Assembly: GCA_904063045.1 (NCBI GenBank)
Contig: CAJFCJ010000006.1
Span: 1,974,946 to 2,038,945, forward strand
Direction: 5' to 3'
Length of the DNA: 64,000 bases
Origin: Dimorphilus gyrociliatus
Taxonomy: Eukaryota > Annelida > Polychaeta > Dinophilidae
The position numbers and the translations under genes were made by a program. Numbering within the stretch: the stretch's first letter is position 1; the number at the start of each line of letters is the position of its first letter. Below the pieces are notes generated by a model that saw only the letters and a program-made list of their open reading frames with translations, ran no database searches and had not been told where the DNA came from. Below, in pieces: positions 14,243 through 25,600 of this stretch.

Positions 14243-16162
14243 TTTGAATTCTTGCTTGCTTGATTTAAGAATATCGTCCAAATGGAAATAAAGTTTTCAC
14301 TCCGTCTCTCAAATTCAAGCTGGCGCACAGACGGTTGGTAGCAATGTTTTATTTTTATTCATAAACCTTTATTCAAATTGTTGAACAACATAACCCAATA
14401 GATGGCGTTCTTAATTCCTATTCACGTACTTACTTTTAAAAAAAATGGTCCTAGAAATATGCGAAATCAACCAACTATTTCAACACGTGTAGCTGAACAA
14501 TCGTTTAATGTATTAAGTGCTATTCCAGTCTATAGAGTAGGATATATATATATATATATACAGTATATATAGTGTAAATGCATGTATATATCAGCCTTTT
14601 TTTTATAAAATGCATATGTACAGAAAGAGATAGATATATGACATATATAGGGTAAATTAAATCAAAGCCCCTTAGGAAAGGTACCCATAGGTTCTTGTTT
14701 TAAGAGTTATTGGTTATTTTCTTTGTATGTTAATACTAGTAGTGTCGTCAATTACATTCTTCTTATTAGAATTCGTTGCAGTTTTCTATTTCAAATGTAA
14801 AATGTCACACACACACACATATATATATATATATCGTATAAATGTATCACTTAGAATGTGATACTATTGTGTTTCAGTCTTTTATTTGAATCATAAAGAC
14901 AAAAGCATATGGATTTTCATCTATCTACATATGATATTAAGCATATTTTCGTTTATTGGGTATTTTCATACGAATTTAATCTCGTACATAATTAATGTTA
15001 AAGTATTTAGCGTAGCGAGAACGATAGAATCGAAATTGGTATATCTTTTAAGTAGATAAATGACGTCTACCCCCATTAGGATTTTAAAAGAAAGAATATA
15101 TATATATGTCTATATATTTTTACTATACAAAAGATAAAACAAGTATAAAATTGCCATTAGAAACGACACAAAAACGATATTAAACAATATATGTTTAACA
15201 CGAACTTCAGACTAAATTACTACTGATCTTTACAAATTTCCGTATTAGAAATCGTCAGTAAATAACGGAAAAGTAATGAGATTGAACGAAAACAGAAAAA
15301 TATTATCTATTATTTCCTTTCTCCTCCTTTTAGAAAGGTAATCAACATGTTGATATTATGAAATAATAGATGGAGATTTTCCTAATAATTTACATTAGAT
15401 ACACTATGTTAACGGAAGGAGAAAATAATGATTAAAAATAGAGAAAAATGATGAAAGGAAAGTTTGTAACAAAAAAAAGTGGTTGTACAAGACTAAACAA
15501 ACACTGTGAATATGATATAAGTTTTCAAATAATGCATTCCTTCAAACGTAAACTGAAGGTATCCTCTTCGAAATGAATTAGTATTTTAAGCTGAATAAGC
15601 GACTTTCAAAGGTTTCTTTAGGATATTCTAGTAAACCTAAAATGTATTTTTTTACATCTAAAAATGTTAAAAGTTCAACTAAAATAAAAAAAAAATAATG
15701 AAAAAAAAAAAAGGAAAAAAAAAAATAAACCGAAAGGCTGATGAGGTAAAGCTTCAAGCGTCAACTCGTATCCCACTAGAGGTGTCGAGTACTACAAAAA
15801 GAAAGGCGTCGATAGATGCTACACTTACTAACTGCTGAAAAACTCTTTACCGGTAAACCATTCATAATTTAGCCTATATCTAAATTTTTCTATAATAAAA
15901 CAGCATTGGTGTTATTATATTAATGTAATAATTTTTTCGTTCTCTTATTATTATATATATATATATTTCTTTTAACCATAAAACATATTAAACATTGACA
16001 GAGATGGCGCTTTTAACAGTATATGAATGCGGCAAAGAAAGCGTTTAGTCTCATTTCTCATCATCGCTTTGCGCTCTTTTCTTTTGTTGCAATTGTTTTT
16101 TTTATAATATACAAACATATAAAGATATATATATATATATATGTGTATATTAATATATATAA

Positions 16163-16198
<36 letters not shown>

Positions 16199-17443
16199 CA
16201 CAATTATCATTACAAACAGAAGACTAAAGGTTTGTTTTTTTATATTTCTCTAGTATTTCCTATTCTTCTTTCCTTTTTTCCAATGTTTCTTTATTCAAAT
16301 AACGTCTGGTTTTACATTGTTTGTATCGGTTCGTTTCTTCGTTATCATGTATATACAGCTTATGCAGAATATGAAGGTAAAAAAAAAAGTTTATAAAGAC
16401 TGAGATAGTTCTATTTGCTTGTCTAATTTGCATATGTAAAAAAGAAACAATCTTCTCTTCTTCTTAAAAGGTAACATCATAGGAAAAGTAGAAACATTTC
16501 TATTATTCGAGATAGTGATGGTACTTTGATGGAAGATTTTCCTTTTCTAATTATCGTCACTCTTCTTTGTCTTCGTACTTTAATAATTAAGATGCAAAAG
16601 TAGGTGATAACGATTATTGGAAATAGATAATCGACAAAAAGCTTTACAAAGCTTATGGCTGATTTCTTCATTGATCATAATTTTTCTATTATTTATTCAA
16701 AGGCTTAAATAAGCTTGTTTGTTTTTTTTTTATATAGCAAAAATAATTTGCGCTTAAGTGATAGAAGCCTCGAGGTTCTATTACCTAAAGTTGCTCGTTT
16801 TATATCACATAGATTTACCTTACAACAAAAAAGAGCATAAGGTTTTCAGCTTTCTCTTTATAATGGAAAAGAAATGACTAAATTATCATCTCTCATTTGA
16901 ATATTCATGAAGAAGTATCGTGTAGAAAGTAATTTATATTGCATAGACTAGAATCCTATATGATTTATATAACAATAGTAATATATTACTGCTCTGTTTC
17001 CTAAAATATCTCATCGACTATATAAACCAATAATCACAATCAAATGTAATATGTCGTGTAATGCTTAATCTTCCGATAATTTATTCAATGACGAGAGAGA
17101 GAGAGAGAGAGAGAAAGAGATGGAGGGGGGACGGGTGGACAGAGGGCGGTAAAGTCCTCGCTTTATAGTTTGAGTATAAAAGGTCGAGCTAAAAATGTTC
17201 TTGTTCATGACATCACTGCTCTCTAGATTGAAAGATGAAAAGAAATAATTTACAATGAGTTTTTTTGCGGTTGAAAAACACTGATAGGTGAATAGATTGT
17301 GAAGGATATCATCTCTATATATATATATATGTAATGTACATACTGTAGATATAATGTGTATACATTTAATATATAAACCTATGTTCATGTAAAATATTTC
17401 TAAAAATTGCTATCCGCCTTATAGGTTAAAGAGATTGGCAAGA
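14243..17443. other. 3.2-kb spacer without a supported gene
   Basis: This is AT-rich DNA with several simple repeats: a TA run with the dispersed TATATACAGTATATA motif (14545-14570), CA/TA runs (14808-14834), TA runs (16120-16197) and a GA run (17093-17118). Two AGATGGCG sites lie at 14397-14410 and 16000-16010. The only protein-like item is a GPCR-like fragment at 16477-16671, listed separately. Confidence 0.6.
16477..16671 (-). pseudogene. Possible GPCR fragment (TM5-like segment plus basic loop)
   Basis: The frame encodes one strongly hydrophobic helix with a central proline, FVDYLFPIIVITYFCILIIK, directly followed by a basic loop (VRRQRRVTIIRKGK) and a second hydrophobic start. This is the usual layout of TM5 and the third intracellular loop of a class A receptor. 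I find no flanking exons with matching phases, no acceptor just upstream and no donor just downstream. It may be a decayed receptor copy, an unrecognised exon or chance. An intact GPCR lies 0.8 kb away on the other strand. Confidence 0.2.
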
Positions 17444-18532
17444 ATGAAAACTATCGACAATTCCACAATTCTGCAAAATGCTCTTCCAGATCTTTTCAAT
17501 AGGACAGAGAGTTCTTTTATCAGAATCTTACGAACGTTCGTTCTTCCTGCTTTGATATTAATTGGTGTATTTGGAAATATTCTCGCCGTGATTCTCATAA
17601 GAAGAATCCGGCCTGTTTCCGGCACAGCCGCTTTTGCATACATCATCTGTGTAGCTAATGTGCTTATACTAGTAATGGGAGCTGGATTAGACGCTGTTGC
17701 GGAATTGAGCAAAGCTAATAAATTCTCAGTCCTTAATGATTGGACTTGTAAATTACATACCGTTGCTGATAAAACATGTGAGCATTGGATTACCTGGTGC
17801 TCAACAATTATGGGGGCGGAAAGAGTTATAAAAACGTGGAAAAAATCGAATGTGGCCTGGAGCGTCTTCAAGTCGAAATGCGTAGCCGTTGGAATATTAT
17901 TTGGTGTATTATCCATCGAAATTCATATCATGTGGTCGTATGCTATCGTCGAACATATGGGATGTTATATTGACTTGGAATTCCATGACTTTCATAGGAA
18001 CCTGTGGCCTTTAGTATCCGCCTTCATTAACGTGTATATACCAGTGGTAATAGGCATAGGGGTTTCTACCGCCTTAACAATAGGGCTAGCCAGAAATCGA
18101 TCGAGTCAAGGAGAGGAAGACTACCTCAGAGAGTGTCGAAGGCAAGAAGCCTGGTCTCGGTGTGCTCTTATTCTTCTCCTCAGTTACATCCTACTGAAAA
18201 TGCCTATTCTTATTATAAATATTGTCCAATATAGTAATCCAGAACGAGTGTCTACAGATAGCCGTTGGTTTGCTCAACTACAATTTGCAGATATAATAAT
18301 TCAAGTCGTGGCTCTGGGTCATTACACTTTCGCTCCTTTCATGATCCTTCTAACAGCCCCAGGTTTAGGTCGGGCCTATAGTCGATTATTGGAAAATATC
18401 CAATCAGCTTTTGTCTCCAGGTGTCTTACAAAAAATTCTGAAGAAACGCAATCCAACCTAATAGAATCTACAGTTGAAACTACAGTCAAGATGAACGATC
18501 GTGGAGAAATGGTCAATTGCAGTAGTGTTTAA
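17444..18532 (+). CDS. Orphan class A G protein-coupled receptor, intronless
   Basis: A single open frame of 362 residues. The N-terminus has two N-glycosylation sequons (NSTI, NRTE). TM1 carries GVFGNILAVILI with the conserved GN. Six more hydrophobic segments follow, with a charged third loop rich in arginine and glutamate. The DRY position reads ERV (MGAERVIKTW). TM7 lacks a clear NPxxY; the equivalent region is HYTFAPFMILLTAPGLGRAY. A cysteine in the first loop (DWTCKL) and one after TM4 (MGCYID) could form the conserved disulfide. The ATG at 17444 was chosen because the three-codon upstream extension begins with TTG. It resembles invertebrate orphan peptide-type receptors; the ligand is unknown. 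Lack of introns is unusual here and may mean origin by retroposition. Confidence 0.85.
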   Translation: MKTIDNSTILQNALPDLFNRTESSFIRILRTFVLPALILIGVFGNILAVILIRRIRPVSGTAAFAYIICVANVLILVMGAGLDAVAELSKANKFSVLNDWTCKLHTVADKTCEHWITWCSTIMGAERVIKTWKKSNVAWSVFKSKCVAVGILFGVLSIEIHIMWSYAIVEHMGCYIDLEFHDFHRNLWPLVSAFINVYIPVVIGIGVSTALTIGLARNRSSQGEEDYLRECRRQEAWSRCALILLLSYILLKMPILIINIVQYSNPERVSTDSRWFAQLQFADIIIQVVALGHYTFAPFMILLTAPGLGRAYSRLLENIQSAFVSRCLTKNSEETQSNLIESTVETTVKMNDRGEMVNCSSV

Positions 18533-19602
18533 AATGTTTTATAAAAAGGGAAAAAAAGAGAGCATTATTTTATTATTCATTTCATTTGGAATATTTCCCG
18601 TTCTTTCTTTGTCCCGTTGTAATGTGGAAAATGAAATTCATTCGTTTAGTTATAATGGGAATTTTAAGAACAAGAATGTAACCTCATTCCTGTGCAGAAA
18701 AGATATCAATAATTCTTTTCATAACAATCATGATGAACGTACGTGTCAAGACAGCCAACAGCATTGGTGTCTAACTGCCTAATGAGATATGACAGTAGAA
18801 AAGGTCATAGGATTTACGTTTCTACTAGCAGAAGACGCTCTTATGAAGATTTTTCTTATCATCCAGTCTTTCTCTTTATTCATTTTAATCTCTTTGTACG
18901 GTAACAACCAACTTCAAACGTGAATTTGAATCTGGAATTACATTGATGGATTTGGAAATAGTTCTTCCAGGAAGCAATGGAATGAAAAAAGAAAATAATC
19001 TTCGCTTGAAAAGAGATTCCCCTCCTATAAAGTAATTACACAATTACAAACAATTTATGACCCGTAAAGTTAATTTAGACATATGCATAAATGATTCCTA
19101 TGTACTTTATTAGTTGATAAAGAATAATATTTTTCAATGTGTAGAGTCACATATAAAAACTACTGCTGTGTTTTACATTTATATTTATAAGGTTTATATA
19201 CATATATCATATAATATATACTGTATATATTCATTAGTATCGTGTATATGTCATACTCAAGACTAGTTATCGGTTATAATATTGAAAGATGCGATGATGT
19301 TGGAACTATGAAACCGGAAAAAAACATGCATTATTTAAAGTAAATTTCTGCGTTAGAATCTTCTTTATAACTGAAAATTCATTAACGCTATTGCTGTCAT
19401 AAAAAAAAATGACAAATGACAAAATTCCAATTAATGACGTACAAGACGTATATTTTATGATAAATATACATTTATATGCATGTATATAAAAAAAAAATAT
19501 ATATATATATATTGAAAAAAGAATGAAAGAGGCTTATCTATATAAAGTTTTTGGTTTGCGTGTCTTTCGATTGCACTAGAATAGATTTCACTTGTTGATC
19601 AC
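18533..19602. other. Spacer between orphan GPCR and ELYS 3' end
   Basis: This is mostly 3' untranslated and intergenic sequence. It holds one copy of the TATATACTGTATATA motif (19215-19230) and a TA run (19495-19512). A short open frame starting at 18534 is listed separately with low confidence. Confidence 0.5.
18534..18782 (+). CDS. Doubtful small secreted-like open frame downstream of the GPCR
   Basis: An 82-residue frame starts two bases after the GPCR stop codon. It begins with a basic stretch, a hydrophobic signal-like segment (SIILLFISFGIFPVLSLS), then four cysteines and three N-glycosylation sequons. It has the look of a small secreted protein, but it sits inside what should be the GPCR 3' UTR and has no promoter space. 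I recognise no family. A chance open frame is more likely. Confidence 0.15.
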   Translation: MFYKKGKKESIILLFISFGIFPVLSLSRCNVENEIHSFSYNGNFKNKNVTSFLCRKDINNSFHNNHDERTCQDSQQHWCLTA

Positions 19603-22600
19603 TCAGCTTTTTCGTCCTGTACTCTTTTTTGGAGATCTGTCGCTAAAAGATGTAAAATTAATTAATTTTATAAAACTTCTCAAAAATAATCTAATATGTT
19701 ATTTAAAAACAAAATCGAAAGTCGACAGAACTACAAATCCAAACGTTTCCCTTAAAAATAACTTCTCAAACACTGTCTTATAAATAAACGTTGAGAATGT
19801 ATATATTAATAGTTTAATCGAGCAATAAGATTTCTTAAACTTGTTAACGCCATTCTTGATACTGAGAAGGTAAAACAAAAATTCGAAAAATTTTAGTGAT
19901 TGTAGATCACGTGTCATTTTTTAACGGATACCGTATAGATTTCATTGTGTAAATAATAATTCATTATCTGTATTATCCACTGAAAATTAGGGGTCAAATG
20001 TATACCTCGAAATACGTCGAAGGGAGTATCTGGTTACTGGTCTTTCGGAATCAACGCTTCCACCTCTTAAATTCCTATCTGTTCTTATTTCCGTTTCAGA
20101 GGATGAGAGTATATCCGGCGTTAGCGACTCTCTTTTTTGTCCTGATCATATATAATATTTAAGGATTTTGTTAAGCCTAATACTTAAATTAACTTACTTC
20201 TTCGATTTCGAGACGGAGAACTTGCAGGCTCTTCACTTCCACCCCGTCTTCTGTTATCTGAGGTTCTTGAACAACCTGGTAGTGGATTTGACTCTTGTGT
20301 TGTTGCTACGATATAAAATCAATTGCAAATCTTTATTTTATATATACAGTATATATATATATGTATAAAAATTAAACATATTTATATTAATCACGATCAA
20401 CTTACATGTTTTTCTTGGTCGACCACGACCTCTTTTTGGACGATCTGAGCTGTGATCAGATAAAGCTGACCTAAATAAATAATTTTTTGACAATTAAATT
20501 TAACTTCAATTTGTTTAAAAACATACTCGGAAAGACGTCTGGACCGGGGCTCTGAACTCACTGATATCCTATCCAAATCTACGCTCTCGCTCCTCCTCTG
20601 CCTATATGATTGAGTTGATTGTCTATCGAACGGTACTAACCATTCGGAATTTTCAAAAATTGTATCCTCTGCCACTATTTAATAAAAATTCAACTTGAGA
20701 ATCATATCACTGTCTTTTCAGAAATTTAACACTTACGACTCTCTAATTGCCTAGTTCTACTACGAGTCATTATGGTTAGACTTTTTGCTGGAGACGCTCT
20801 CGACTGTTTCTGTTAAAGAGAAATAGCAAAAAATTTTCGTTTACAGGCATTAAAAATATTATTTTATAGAATATAGAATTTCGTTAGAAATGACTAACCA
20901 ATCTATTTTAAGTAAATGTGTACAAATAGATGAAAAAAAAAACTTCTTACCTTTGGTGTTGAAGATTTTATTGGAGTTGTGGCACTGGATGTTGATCTTA
21001 ATCTTCTTGTGGATCCCGGATTGGACACTCCACTGGCCCCTTCTTCTATATCTTCAGCCTCTTTTTTCAATTTTTCTCTGGTTGCTTCATCGATCTCTTC
21101 CGCCGATACCGCCTCTTCTTCGCATATTCTATTTTCTTCCATAAACTTTTGCATTATAATTTTCTTTGTAGGTTGAGTGCTTCCACTTGGAGGAGATACT
21201 CTTCGAGAGCTGCTCCTTGTAACGCGGTCACTCTTCTCGAATATTCTCTTTCGCTTTCTTCTACCACTTTTTGAACTTGTCACAGAGGAACAAGTTGACA
21301 AGCAATCGTACATGTCGTCTATAGGTGGTTCTGGCTTTTCATCGAATACTGAGTCATCGCTATCTGCTTTGACTTCGCTAGCAATAGGCGTTTCTATCTC
21401 AGGTAATCTTGATGAACCAGCTATGCTAAGAGTACTGTCAGCCTTTTCAATTTCAGCATCAACTTCTTCAAGTGTAAGAGACGGCGCTCTGTTAATAACA
21501 ACAACAGTATTTTCAATTTCTTCGTAGTCTTCCTCGTCTATTTTAGGTAGATCTTCACTGGAATTTTCTGCATTGTCATTGCAATCGATTACTTCATCTT
21601 TATTGCTATTACTGTCATTACTCTCATCATCGATATCACTTTCATCTTCATTTTCTTGCTCTCTATCTTCCCTTTCCAATGATTCTATTTCTCTCTGATC
21701 ACTTGTACTATGCAAACTACTTTCTTCCGTTTCGCTTGGTTCCTCTTGATTCCTGCCTAGTGTAGATTCAGTTTCAATATGCGATGGAGTATCAGCTGCA
21801 TCGTTATCATCGGAATATGTAAAAACTAAATTACTGGCAGAATTTCCATCCTGTCTTTCTTGGTCGTTTTTGGATCTTAAGTCTTTAACAGACTCATCAT
21901 CTTTAGGATCGTGATAATTTTCTACTGGAACATCATATTCTGTTACTGTTACATTATTTTGTTGTCTGAATACTGAAACCGTTTCCACACCTTCCATAAG
22001 GTCATTTATTGCTGGAGAAACAGAAGGGGCCGACGATTCAGAGGAGCTCTCTGCACCTTCAACAATTTGTCGAATCAAATCATCATTTCTATAACGAGCC
22101 TCTCCCAAATTCTGTTCAAAAACAGGAATACGCCTCGTTCCTCCCTCATTTGATACAGAATCTTCAGGAGAAACGTCATCTTCAACTTCGATCACTTCAT
22201 CAGCACTTTGTTCACGGGAAGATGTTGTTAAAACGTCGTCTTGTTCGGATATATCACCAACGTCTTCCATGGCACTGTAAGACACCATAGTACTTCCGTC
22301 CATAGCAATATGACTACCATTTTCAATATTTCTCATATTCGATAAAACTACATCATGTAAATTGAAAGGCTGCATTTTTTCACTCTCTTCTACAACACTC
22401 TCTTTGACCTCTGAAGGCATGTTATTTTGTAAGGTTGTACCGCTAGCATTACAAAGAACAGAGTATGCGTCAGTTGTAGAATTCGATATCTGCTCCCTAT
22501 ATGTCCTTCTACCCTTGACATGTCCATATGGCGAAATATCATCTTTGGAATCGCTTGCTTCGTGTTTACAGTAGTCTCGAATATGAGAATCCGCACATGC

Positions 22601-25600
22601 GGCAGTGGAAGTTTCTGGTTCACCAGGCATGAAAAATTTCTGCTCCTCAAGATTATCGTTCTTTATGTCTTCAATTGTATTTTTCGAGTCAACTACATCC
22701 AGATCAGCTTCTGTATTTACTTCTATAATTGACGGTTCACTATCAATGTGGAGCCAAGCCCCATCACCATCACTTTCTACATCTATTTCCGCAGACTTTA
22801 ATTCTGTCATATTATCTTCTATATCACTTGTTTTCACATCGTCGTCCTCTTTAGATTGACTCTCTGTGTCTGCCGTATTTTCCTCATCATCCTCAACAGA
22901 GGCAATAGGTTCAAAGGAAATTATTTTTGTCTCTCGTTTAGATTCCTTGAGCAAAAATTCTTTATCTGTTTCCATGGGGTCTTCGACCGTAATTATTTCG
23001 TTATTTTCCAGACTATCATTTTCATCGTCGTCTACATTGCAAAAATATTCTTCTTCAGCATCCTCGTACTTGCTATCATCTTTAGTTGTATCAGATTTCT
23101 CACTATTGTCGAAGCTTTGAGTAGTGGAGGGGACGGCAGAGGGAGAGAAGGTTATTTTCTTTTTTATAAAGTCGCTGTCATCTCTCTCAGGGAAGGCTAG
23201 AAAAAATATAATTAAATCTCACTCATCTCTATAAAACACGGGAACTTACTTATTGAAGAATCACCAGGATAGGTATACGATTTTTTCACTTTTAGTATGG
23301 ATGACAATTTGGGTAACATCTTTTTCACAACTTTAACTGGTGTTCCCTCATTCATAGTATAATTTGTCTCCAAGATGTTACGAATATCATCAGGAAAACG
23401 GTTACGTCTTATTAAAAAAGCATGAAATGTTTAATTATTAATTTCAAAAAGCCAATGGTAGAGAAAAACTAACGGTTTGATATCCAATATTATGGTATCG
23501 CATAGGACAGGGCATTTTAGAAATTTTCTCTCAGTATCAACAACCACCGTTTTATCAGAGCGAACATTTAATTCAATAGCCTTCTTAATAAATAATGCAT
23601 TTATTTCGTCAACAGACCAGTTAACTTCGGGCTTTAACAAAGTTGTAGACAAGGGAGTCGGCTTCTTACCTTTATAGAAAGATTCATATTCTATTATTTT
23701 TTTTTTCTTTTATGAAAATCCGTTTACTTACGTTCTTTAGCCGATGGCAAGCAGTCATCGTAGGCTATGTGAATGGAATCTTTGAAATAAATTGGCATTT
23801 CTTTTTCTATTTTACTCATAATTTCATTTCTAATTGATTTGCGCTTCCTCGATTCTTCGTCTTCATTCTCTGTGCTATTGGAATTCAAAACTTGATTCAA
23901 GCGAATAGCCTCAACAACACGATTCCGTAGTAAATAAAATATAACTAAGCAGTCTTTCGAAAATTCCTTCAATGATCGGCGAAATTGTAGTGACTTTTCT
24001 ATCTCTTCCTCTTCACTTGTTCCTAAATCGGATGAGAAGAAACTTCCCAATTGTTTATCTGAGCGAACATATTGTCTCATTAATAAAATATGGGCGAGAT
24101 ATTTTTAAAATTAGACAGTATAACTCTGCTTACATTCTTCGCATTCTGTGAGAACGTGATCGAACACGGCTGAGTTAACTTCCTTGTGATGCCTTTCCCT
24201 ATTTGTTCTTATTAGCGTTAACGTTTTCCTCATATCCCTATTTGATTATGAAACAATTTTTTATTCACTCTTATACCATTAATAATTTAATAAAAAATCA
24301 ACTTACCCAGCTCTGATACAAAGACTTAAATAAATTTTCAACATATTAAAATCGCATTCACTGTCTGGAGTTCCACTTAAACATCTTTCAAAATAGTACA
24401 GAGCTTTTCTTGGACATAAATTATCGCATAATATTTTAGATATCTTGACGTGAGACCATAAACTATTTTGTATTGTTCCTTCAGATAAAGAGCACATTAG
24501 ATGTTCATAAGCCGACTATGGATAAAAAATTAATTATTAAAATTACTAAATTTGAATAAATCAACAACGGTTTACCTCATATAGCTTTCTATCTAATAAA
24601 CTTATAGCCTTAACAAATTCCATTAGAGTCGTATGTATTTCGTAACAATGGAAATACTTGGACATATCAACCATACAATTTTGCTGTTACAAATACAGGA
24701 TGTAAGTCTTCTGATAAAATTGAAAGAAATGCTTACATATAAATCAGTAAGATTCTCATTATATTCCATAACGCTGAATAAGAAGTAGATTAGGCATTGA
24801 TACTTGACAACGGGAGACATAGTTTCGCATAAGATACATCCAAAAGTTTTCTATTTATAATAGATATAAATGTATACAAATATATATACATATATATACT
24901 TCAATTCTAAGTGTTTCTCTTACAGTCAATGAACAGGGAGGATATTTAAAGTTTTCTCCACAGAAGAAATCTTTCAAGTCTTCGTATTTTTCAAGTACTT
25001 CATCAATGAGCAGAACACTAACATTAAAAACATAAAAATAGTATGACTTATAGAATTAATAAGATTATCAAAAATACGAACTTGTCATCTCTTAAAGTGT
25101 CATAGTCACTTTTTATTTCCTCGTAAGAGTATGATATTTTTTCAAACTCATCACTTTCTGAATCCAGCATGTCCATTTTAGCAAATGTTATAATGACTCC
25201 CAAATAAATAACAATTAAATCTACAGTTTCAGATTGATTTCTAACTAAACCCTTATCTCCTTCAATTTTCGGAAGATATATTGAACTAAAGCAGTAGCTG
25301 TATAGTTGTTTTATCATTTTAAAGCTCCTCCATAATTCTTTAAGCTATAAAAATAAAAGAAAATTGACAATAACGATGAAGAAGCACGGAAAAATAATTT
25401 ACAATTTCAACTGAAGATACTTTTTCGTTAAGACAATAAAAGCGTCGCATCACTTCATTCAAGTTTAATTTTAGCTGTTTCGTTATATTCCACAACCAAA
25501 CAAATATATCCTCCAAAATGGCTACACTAAAGAGATTTTCTGTCAAGTAAATGTGAAAGATGATTAAGCTGTCATTAATTTGCCTGTAAAGATTTACCAA

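Noticed and set aside
15735..15800. CTGATGAG next to CGAAA, resembling a hammerhead ribozyme core
   Set aside because: CGAAA lies directly before CTGATGAG with no room for a stem, and no second core element or matching stems follow. The C-box reading (RUGAUGA) also fails at its first base.
17419..17916. 165-codon minus-strand frame
   Set aside because: Antisense shadow of the orphan GPCR coding region.
24059..24133. Apparent non-canonical splice junction in ELYS
   Set aside because: Using the acceptor at 24059-24060 (CTCAG) instead of the nearer AG restores frame with a standard GTAAGC donor and gives a family-like sequence.
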